Below are positions 56,722 through 64,000 of a stretch of 64,000 bases of DNA, in pieces; within the stretch, counting starts at the first letter, position 1; every line of letters begins with the position of its first letter. The notes beneath the pieces were generated by a model. The model made no database searches. It was not told the DNA's origin and saw only the letters and a program-made list of their open reading frames with translations. Source of the DNA: Fragum whitleyi (taxonomy: Eukaryota; Mollusca; Bivalvia; Cardiida; Cardiidae); NCBI GenBank assembly GCA_948146395.1, contig OX411543.1, forward strand, positions 48,460,517 through 48,524,516. The letters are read 5' to 3'. Both the position numbers and the translations under genes were made by a program.

Positions 56722-58169
56722 TCATTTTTTACCCCACTTGACCCAGTTTCAAACTCGTCCAAGATTTCAACAAGACAATCATTCTGACCGAATTTCAGGT
56801 TGATTAGGCAAAAATGATGGCTTCTAGAGTGTCTACAAGGTTTTTCTAATATTTGACCCAATGACCTCATTTTTTACCCCACTTGACCGAATTTAAAACT
56901 TGTCTAAGATTTCATCAAGACATTCATTCTGACCAAATTTCAGGTTGATTTGGCAAAATATATGGCTTCTAGAGTGTCTACAAGGTTTTTCCAATATTTG
57001 ACCCCGCAACCTCATTTTTGACCCCACTTGACCCAATTTTGAACATGTCCGAGATTTTATCAAGATAATCATTCTGACCAAATTTCAGATTGATTGGGCA
57101 AAAAATGTGGCCTCTAGAGTGTCTACAAGGTTTTTCTAAGATTTGACCCCGTGACCTCCTTTTTACCCAACTTGACCCAATTTCAAACTTGTCCAAGATC
57201 TTATCACGACAATCATTCTAACCAATTTTCAGGTTGATCGGGCAAAAAATATGGCTTCTAGAGTGTCTACAAGGTTTTTCTAAGATTTGACCCCCTGTCC
57301 TCATTTTTGACCCCACTAGACCCAATTTCAAACTTGTCCAAGATTTCATCAAGACAATCATTTTGACCTAATTTAAGGTTGATTGGGCAAAAATTATGGC
57401 TTCTAGAGTGTCTACAAGGTTTCTCTAAGATTTGACCCCAAGACCTCATTTTTTACCCCACTTGACCCAGTTTCAAACTCGTCCAAGATTTCAACAAGAC
57501 AATCATTCTGACCGAATTTCAGGTTGATTAGGCAAAAATGATGGCTTCTAGAGTGTCTACAAGGTTTTTCTAATATTTGACCCAATGACCTCATTTTTTA
57601 CCCCACTTGACCGAATTTAAAACTTGTCTAAGATTTCATCAAGACATTCATTCTGACCAAATTTCAGGTTGATTTGGCAAAATATATGGCTTCTAGAGTG
57701 TCTACAAGGTTTTTCCAATATTTGACCCCGCAACCTCATTTTTGACCCCACTTGACCCAATTTCGAACATGTCCGAGATTTTATCAAGATAATCATTCTG
57801 ACCAAATTTCAGATTGATTGGGCAAAAAATGTGGCCTCTAGAGTGTCTACAAGGTTTTTCTAAGATTTGACCCCGTGACCTCCTTTTTACCCAACTTGAC
57901 CCAATTTCAAACTTGTCCAAGATCTTATCACGACAATCATTCTAACCAATTTTCAGGTTGATCGGGCAAAAAATATGGCTTCTAGAGTGTCTACAAGGTT
58001 TTTCTAAGATTTGACCCCCTGTCCTCATTTTTGACCCCACTTGACCCAATTTCAAACTTGTCCAAGATTTCATCAAGACAATCATTTTGACCTAATTTAA
58101 GGTTGATTGGGCAAAAATTATGGCTTCTAGAGTGTCTACAAGGTTTCTCTAAGATTTGACCCCAAGACC
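56722..58169 (+). repeat. 724-bp higher-order tandem duplication
   Basis: 56722-57445 and 57446-58169 are almost identical over five monomers; only a few differences were seen (for example TTTTGAAC at 57036 against TTTCGAAC at 57760). Other monomers in the array differ much more. Confidence 0.85.
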
Positions 58170-58222
58170 TCATTTTTGACCCCACTTGACCCAATTTCGA
58201 ACTTATCCGAGATTTCAACAAG

Positions 58223-58494
58223 TTTGTTTGAATGGGTTTTACGCCGCTGTCAACAATTTCGCAGTTATATCCCAGCGGCCGGAGCACCTAACAATGGATT
58301 CCTGGTATTTCTTTCACCTGTACTACCATTACACCCTTTCCTAGACTCCGCCTGCTATCTCACATAGGTTTACAATTATCTACCCATTGGTGAGAGACAA
58401 ACGTCGGAAAGGATATTTGCCGCCACCGGGGATCGAACCCATGACTTCCTGATTCAAAGTCTTATGCCTAACCAACTGCGCTATGGTGGCGGCT
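58223..58494 (-). mobile_element. tRNA-derived SINE, full length and young
   Basis: A perfect 15-bp target duplication CGAGATTTCAACAAG (58208-58222 and 58495-58509) flanks it. The tRNA-like head is at about 58492-58420 on the minus strand, with box B GGGTTCGATCCCCGG. It splits one monomer of the surrounding array. Confidence 0.9.
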
Positions 58495-58806
58495 CGAGAT
58501 TTCAACAAGACAATCATTCTGACCAAATTTCAGGTTGATTGGGCAAAATATATGGCTTCTAGAGTGTCTACAAGGTTTTTCTAATATTTGACCCCGTGAC
58601 CTCATTTTTGACCCCACTTGACCCAATTTCTAACTTGTCCGAGATTTTATCAAGATAATCAGTCTGACCAGATTTCAGGTTGATCGGGGAAAAAATGTGG
58701 TCTCTAGAGTTGTCTTCAAGGTAAATGTTGACGACACACGACGGATGACGGACAACACTCGACCACAAAAGCTCGCCTTGAGCGCTTCATGCTCAGGTGA
58801 GCTAAA

Positions 58807-60250
58807 AAGGGTTTATTTCAGCTTTTGTTGGAATTGGTCCATAGTTTTTGAATAAAACGATTAAAGATTTTGAATAAAAATAACCTCCGTCCTGCTACGG
58901 CCATGTTTGAATTGACAAACCATCAATTTGAGAACGGTCATCCAATGGGCATTTATGCAAAGTTTGGTTGAAATTTGCCCAAAATATGCTTCAAGGATTG
59001 TTGAAGGCTTTACATGGATTCAGACAAATTGAAATAAAACACCAACACTGGGCATGTTGTGCTCAGGCGGGGTAAAAAGTTTAGGGATGCACACTCAAAC
59101 TGTTGTATGATGGACACTTTGACTTGGTAATAACTCGATGGCCTCTAGCGGGTCACAGTGGGGTATTTTTCTAGTATGACATCACTAGAATGGAGTCCCA
59201 AGGAATCAATAGTTAGGTTCTAAGGGTCCTTGCTGAAATTTTGTGAATCTGCAATTTAAATATTTCTTTATAGCTTCCCTCTTTTATTTGTGAAAATATT
59301 GAAATATTCTCTGCAAAAAGCTGTATAAGATAGAAATGGAAATCCCTTGGGGGATGAACTTCAGAAAAGAATTGAAAACTGTTTAACAGTCTTCAATTCT
59401 CTACTGAAGTTGATCCACAGAGGGTCTTAGGGACTAACATCAGGTTGTTTCAAAGGTCCTAAGCAAACATTTGCAAGTCTCAGAGTCACAAAACCTGGGT
59501 CCCTTAAGACTCTGGGTATCAAGAAATACAAGGAAAGAAAAGTTTAAATCCTTTAATTTAGAAATACATGATGATGTACAGAAATGAATAAACCTTCAGC
59601 ACAAGGAAAACAATTTACTTTTTTTCATGTAAACAAATGTCTTTTTTATGTAAAAATGATATTTGATGACAATAGGAAAAGTTCACACTATTAACAATCA
59701 TACATTATCCTTTTACAACAATGGAGCATCATAAACAAAACTTAAACAAAAAACAATGAATACAATAATAAACAAGGACAAAGCAGTCTTGTCCCTTAAC
59801 CCTTCCCCAAGCAACACATTGTAGGCATGATCCTAATCTAGACATTTAAACTAACGAGAAAGTAAGTTTGGGTATATAGAACACTACCAGAATTCGAAAA
59901 GGATTAATTCAAGTAGTAAGAATTTTTTACCAAATAGATGGATGTGACCCTTCACACAAAAAGGAATCATCGTGAAAGTGGAAACAGAACTTGGCCAGAC
60001 TTCATTAAGTGTTCAGACTGAAGCATTTTTGCAAGCCAGGGATTTTAAGTTCCATTTATTCCTACAAATGTAAGGAACAAATTTGAGGTAGAACCACTGA
60101 CTTTAAAAGTTTTCTCTTTACGCAGATTTTCAGATTCTTGAATAATCATTCTAACTTCCTTTTTTTTTTGCAAAACTTGATTTCTTGTTGACCTCTGCTA
60201 GATATATTTTTTAATAACTTTTTAAAATATTAGTTCACAGGTGGTACATT
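58807..60250. other. gene-free stretch
   Basis: No exon is seen. 'TGTGCTCAGGCGGGGTAAAAAG' near 59048 may be a decayed element end. Confidence 0.4.
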
Positions 60251-60254
60251 TTCT

Positions 60255-60332
60255 AGGAAAACATCACATTTTGATGTCTCTTTGCAAACAGTTGTAGCTC
60301 CCTATATATTCTGTTTGGCGCTGAGCCATCAA
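60255..60332. repeat. half hairpin, GCGCTGAGCC family
   Basis: 'GCAAACAGTTGTAGCTCCCTAT' and 'TTTGGCGCTGAGCCATC' are recognisable but poorly paired. Confidence 0.35.
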
Positions 60333-60498
60333 ATTATTCCCTAATTGACAATAACCACTTATGAATTTTTACATGTAGTTTTATTCCTTTTACCAAGAAT
60401 TGACCTTGAAGATTCAACTTTTACTTACTTTTAATTTGTTTGTTACATGCAATACATGTACTTGCATATTAGTTGAATAGATGTATAAATATGTAAAC

Positions 60499-60750
60499 TG
60501 TCACACAATAAAAGGGACCATCTATGAAGTCATAGAGTATCCTCTAGCCAGACTGTGCAAACTGCGCAGTCTGGCGAGGGTCGAAACATTTTGCTTTTGA
60601 CTCATTTTCTGAATCAAAAATGATCATTCTATCTTCCTGTGAAAGAATTATTGAAATCCAATCCTGGTTGACCTGTTGTTGGATCAATCTCTATTCAATT
60701 TTTTGTCTGATTAAGTTCCCAGATGGTCCATTTTCATGTGATGGGTCGCA
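60499..60750 (+). mobile_element. MITE, GTGACCCG family, diverged
   Basis: CTGTCACACAATAAAAGGGACCATCT and AGATGGTCCATTTTCATGTG ATGGGTCGCA-type ends are inverted. The internal palindrome CCAGACTGTGC..GCGCAGTCTGG is present. Confidence 0.6.
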
Positions 60751-60897
60751 TTTGACTACACCATAATCAATATTTATGGCGGGTGACAAGAAATTTCAGC
60801 TTGAACAAGGGGATATATACTCATTCTGAAAATATGTAATTTACTACTTTCTTGCTTTAAATATCTATCAAATTTACAAAAGACCAATAAACGATGA

Positions 60898-61245
60898 ACA
60901 AGATGTGTTTGTAAATCACTAATGCCCATGAAATGACATTTTTTTATAGTTTGACCTTAGTTATAAACCTTGACCTTTTTAGATGACCTTGACCGTCAAA
61001 GATTGATGAGAGGAACTTTTATGTCCTATACCGATGGTTCAGTTTGATTCAGTTGTAACTGCCTATAAACATATAGGCAGTTACAACTGTTTCATACTGA
61101 GCTTTCAACACGTGCATTGTAACTGTTTTTGCCTTGATGTTATGTGAAAATGTATAGTTTGCTGGTACAGTTTTGACAGACAGATGGATGGACAGATACC
61201 AGTTTAACAATATGCCTCCTGATCTATCAAAACAGGGGCATAAAA
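60898..61245 (+). mobile_element. short CATAAAA-ended element
   Basis: It starts AACAAGATGTGTTTGTAAA and ends AGGGGCATAAAAAG after a GACAGACAGATGGATGGACAG tract, as in the element at 33893. The hairpin at 61036-61113 is inserted in it. Confidence 0.5.
61036..61113. repeat. hairpin element with a 17-bp perfect stem
   Basis: CAGTTGTAACTGCCTAT (61050-61066) pairs perfectly with ATAGGCAGTTACAACTG (61073-61089). The outer arms GGTTCAGT and ACTGAGC also pair imperfectly. Confidence 0.75.
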
Positions 61246-61685
61246 AGCACAAAAGAAGCACTAGATAGAACAAGCTCTGTATAATATAAAATTTTTGACA
61301 CATGATTCAGTCTATAAAAGTATCAGTCTGTGTATTAAAAGAAAACACAGATTGTCCACAATTACTTCATATCATAAAGCAAAAGGATTCTGCCATTATG
61401 AACTTATATGCCATTCAGAACATAACAATTACATAAAAGTTAACAAAAGAACAATCTTTCACATGTTACGGACTCTCATTACTTATTCTCTGTTATCTTT
61501 GACAACCACATCCACAAACCAACACATATTACACACTGATAGAAAACATTGTTGGTATGGAGAATTATGTAACTCTCATATGCACATGCAAAAACAGTCA
61601 AAATATGAAACAGGGAAATTTGCTTGATACAAGATAATTCTATCTTACATAAGTTTCTATACTATTTGAACCATAATTTTCTTGT
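61114..61685. other. gene-free stretch
   Basis: Apart from the end of the element at 60898, no feature is recognised. Confidence 0.35.
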
Positions 61686-61931
61686 GTGTCACCTGTCAAG
61701 CAAAAAAGGGACAATCTGGATAGTGGGTAAAGTGTCGCCCCCAGTCAGACAGCAAAGGCTGACTAGGGTGTAACCTTTTCAAACATGGCTCATTTTCTGA
61801 ATCTGGATTAATCAGTCATGTAAAAGAGTTTTAACAATGTGACCTCTGATTGACCTATGCTGGACGCAATCTCTTTCAAAAATCTATTTCACAGAGTTTC
61901 CTGATGGTCCTTTTTCACATTAAGGTTCACA
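61686..61931 (+). mobile_element. MITE, GTGACCCG family, diverged
   Basis: The ends TGTCACCTGTCAAGCAAAAA and TTTTTCACATTAAGGTTCAC are decayed inverted repeats. 'CCCCAGTCAG...GCTGACTAGGG' remains inside. Confidence 0.55.
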
Positions 61932-61948
61932 TTGTTTAAATTTTAACA

Positions 61949-62031
61949 GGAAATTTATTTCAGCCAATCATGGTTGTTGTTTAAATTGGTACAATTGAAA
62001 CAACAACCCTGATTGGTTGAAAATAACTTCC
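61949..62031. repeat. foldback element
   Basis: TCAGCCAATCATGGTTGTTG pairs with CAACAACCCTGATTGGTTGA; GGAAATT and AATAACTTCC extend the arms. It lies directly after the MITE at 61686. Confidence 0.7.
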
Positions 62032-62111
62032 AGTGTAAATTCAACCAATGCTTATCTTTTGAACAACAAGGGCAGGTGTAAATGGATAAGTGACAGGTTA
62101 CAGCTGTCAAT

Positions 62112-62250
62112 CAAACAAGAGCACAGCAGGTCAGTGCCTACACTCAGCTGTTTAGCACTTGAATGCATGCTCTGAAAAAGGACAAGCAAAAGTTGAATTA
62201 AACTTCAAAACAATATATCTTAAGCAAGATTGCAATATTGACCTTTTCTT
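62112..62250 (+). mobile_element. 5' end of an AACAAGAG element
   Basis: AACAAGAGCACAGCAGG, 'GTGCCTACACTCAGCTGT' matches the start of the element at 42093. No hairpin end was found downstream. Confidence 0.4.
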
Positions 62251-62370
62251 TTTCTAAAATTTTGTTTCAATCATTTTAGTTGAATAAACTGTAGTTACAA
62301 TGTTTTGGTCGCCCATACTTGATTTGCTTTTTGCTTCATGTCTGTGACCAAATATTAAGCAGATAAATGA

Positions 62371-62601
62371 GCTTGTGTGTGACATTTCCAACAATTTAAA
62401 TTGTTCCTGAGGTGCAAAAATTGAGTAGCATAGACAGTCACATACTGTAAATATAAAGTTACCTGATGGTCTACTAGTACTTCGAGACCTTTTCTATCTA
62501 CTTAACACATAGTGAAGACTCTGGCCAGACTGTGTGGATGCACAGGCTGTACATAGTCTTTGCTCTGTGCATATTTGAAATGTTCAAAATCTCACACACA
62601 G
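62371..62601 (+). repeat. MITE family 2
   Basis: The GTGTGACATTTCCAACAATTT start and a GAAATGTTCAAAATCTCACAC end are inverted. It shares order and sequence with the minus-strand copy at 22172-22405. Confidence 0.6.
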
Positions 62602-62737
62602 ACTCAATGACAAATCTCTGAGGGGGTGTGCTGTGGCAAAGGTCCAGGGGCATGACCAGAGATCTTCTGATTCGCTTCCGCATATACCTTTTGATTGGTA
62701 AAGGAGATCTGTCAATTTCCTATCAGTTGACACATTG

Positions 62738-62812
62738 AAGGGTCAGTGTAAAACTATTGTCAAGTGCCTATATATTTATAGGTGATTTAAATAGTTTTGT
62801 GTTGATCCCTTG
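62738..62812. repeat. hairpin element, GGGTCAGT family
   Basis: 'GGGTCAGTGTAAAACTATTG' pairs with 'AATAGTTTTGTGTTGATCCC'; the loop end is TGCCTATATATTTATAGG. Confidence 0.65.
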
Positions 62813-63611
62813 CCATGGTTGAAATTGATTTCAAAACTTATACTAAAATATAATTTGACACCGAACCTGAAGATTTTATTTGTTATATTTCCTTTTTCCA
62901 GATCACACTGATTCGATTATAATGAAAAGAATAATTAAACAAGAAAGCTAGAGTTACAAAATAAGCTTCTACAGGAAATTTTTCAACATAATCACCATTT
63001 TCCATGATGCAGCAAAGTATCACAAAAATACAATGATATCGCATGGTCACATGTTGAGGTACACTCTGTAAAAGTTGCATGAAAATCTTTCTATAATTAA
63101 ATGAAGAGTTGTGTTAACAAGAATCTGAATTACACACAGAAAAGGAGGATGATAGCAATATACAACTACCTTCAGTGGTGTGTAAAAAGGAAATACAATA
63201 CAATTTTATCAAATTTTGGTAATGATCTATCCAATTTGAATACTTTTTTTACATGGTGTCTTCTACCTTTCAAATTACGACCACTTGAACTTTTTATCAA
63301 CTTAATCTAAGATCACAAAACACATACAAATTATTGACTAGAACGGTTAAAAAGCTAACCATAGCTCTTTTTGAAATGTTTTATGTGCATTTGTTTCTAC
63401 AAATACATGTAGATTGATTGTTTTCACAAGAAAAAGGAATTACCAAAGTGTGAAAGGAAATAGTCAAACTTACATTACTTATATTATCATTATTAAAAAC
63501 AAAGTACAGGAGGTTTCTACGGGCCTGAGAGATTCTACTGGCTATCATTAGCTTTTCCTTAATCAATCTTATATTTCAGGTACTTTATTTCCTAACAATA
63601 ACAAGGCAAAT
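62813..63611. other. gene-free stretch
   Basis: No exon, RNA gene or repeat family recognised. Confidence 0.4.
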
Positions 63612-63688
63612 TGAGGGGTCAGTGCAACACTGTTGTAAGTGCCTATACATTCATAGGAACTTACAATAGTATTGCGCTGACCCCTTGA
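63612..63688. repeat. hairpin element, GGGTCAGT family, best preserved
   Basis: TTGAGGGGTCAGTGCAACAC pairs with GTATTGCGCTGACCCCTTGA through a few mismatches, and TTGTAAGTGCCTAT pairs with ATAGGAACTTACAA, giving a stem of about 34 pairs with a loop of about six bases. Confidence 0.75.
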
Positions 63689-63739
63689 AATGGAATCCAA
63701 GCTTAGCTGTACATACTGTCTAGTGAAACAATACAGCAA

Positions 63740-64000
63740 CTGGCCCTGAAGCGCTCACCTTAGGCATAGCTTACTGAGGTTTTAAAATGCAACTAATCCT
63801 AATATCGCAAGGCAATCAAGTCAAAGTATTTATGAGACAAATTTGAGAATCAACTCTTACCCTAGTTTTAACCCACATTGACTCAACTTTTCACTGAGCC
63901 AAGATATCATGTAGAAAAACATTCTGACAGAAATTTGAGGCAAAAATGAGGCCTCTCAAGCACACATTTTTTTTTTTAAGATTTAACCCCCCTTGATCTC
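63740..64000 (+). repeat. partial satellite-cored element at the window edge
   Basis: GGCCCTGAAGCGCTCACCTT resembles the segment just inside the start of the element at 4674. Blocks such as 'ACATTCTGACAGAAATTTGAGG' and 'GAGGCCTCTCAAG' follow. The element continues beyond the window. Confidence 0.45.

Larger units (their letters stand above)
56119..58806 (+). mobile_element. large satellite-cored element, about 145-bp units
   Basis: It starts AAACAAGAGGGTCATAGTGG and ends GCTCAGGTGAGCTAAAAA. About 16 units of roughly 145 bp repeat 'CTAGAGTGTCTACAAGGTTT', 'GACCCCACTTGACCCAATTT' and 'TCATTCTGACCAAATTTCAG'. A GACGACACACGACGGATGACG tract precedes the end hairpin (TGAGC..GCTCA). The core contains a 724-bp higher-order duplication and a young SINE. 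It is the same family as 7252-8277. The many open frames on the minus strand are repeats, not genes. The Helitron/Helentron-type assignment is an inference from the ends. Confidence 0.6.

Noticed and set aside
56688..58768. Series of 60-100-codon minus-strand frames with nearly identical proteins
   Set aside because: They are successive copies of the 145-bp satellite read in an accidentally open frame.
56119..58806. CRISPR-like direct repeats
   Set aside because: Repeats are contiguous 145-bp monomers without unique spacers, in a eukaryotic genome.
61295..61627. 110-codon open frame
   Set aside because: No recognisable motif, low-complexity composition, no splice or promoter context.

Overview
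The window looks like nuclear DNA of a lophotrochozoan animal, most likely a bivalve mollusc. It is AT-rich, the genes have many introns, and most of the sequence is transposon-derived: tRNA-derived SINEs, a Penelope-like element, LINE remnants, an LTR retrotransposon, many short inverted-repeat elements and satellite-cored elements with Helitron-like ends. Nothing is prokaryotic. The species assignment is an inference from repeat types and gene structure; no marker gene fixes it.

Three host genes can be assembled. Two are tandem paralogues on the + strand (13972-23700 and 28596-35986). Each has six exons and encodes a 420-residue FAD-dependent amine oxidase of the monomeric/peroxisomal sarcosine oxidase type. 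Intron phases are identical (0,1,2,1,1) and exons 1, 4 and 5 have the same length in both. Both keep the GxGxxG nucleotide fold, the His/Arg/Arg cluster, the KLG lysine and a cysteine at the flavin-linkage position. They end in SNL and KANL, which resemble peroxisomal targeting tripeptides. The third gene, on the - strand (38848-50704), is CFAP53 (CCDC11), a ciliary coiled-coil protein. Eight exons give 510 residues, close to the human length.

Layout: 1-13.7 kb holds repeats, including a SINE, two satellite-cored elements, short inverted-repeat elements, and a 5'-truncated Penelope-like element with a hammerhead ribozyme set between (TA)n tracts and an 86-bp perfect inverted repeat. 13.9-23.7 kb is oxidase A, whose second intron holds a collapsed LTR retrotransposon with a tRNA-Leu primer site. 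23.8-28.3 kb is intergenic repeats (decayed array, LINE 3' end, Tc1/mariner-like MITE, minisatellite). 28.6-36.0 kb is oxidase B. 36-38.8 kb is repeats and the probable CFAP53 3' UTR. 38.8-50.7 kb is CFAP53, with LINE and SINE insertions in its introns. 50.7-64 kb is repeats, dominated by a satellite-cored element at 56.1-58.8 kb that contains a recent 724-bp higher-order duplication.

The host genes show no shared pathway beyond the oxidase pair. The most distinctive signals are the ribozyme-bearing Penelope copy inside a palindrome, the active-site divergence between the two oxidases, a duplicated 5' splice site in CFAP53, and a set of repeat arrays that share termini but have unrelated satellite cores. 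All calls come from reading the sequence by eye; no database search was run.
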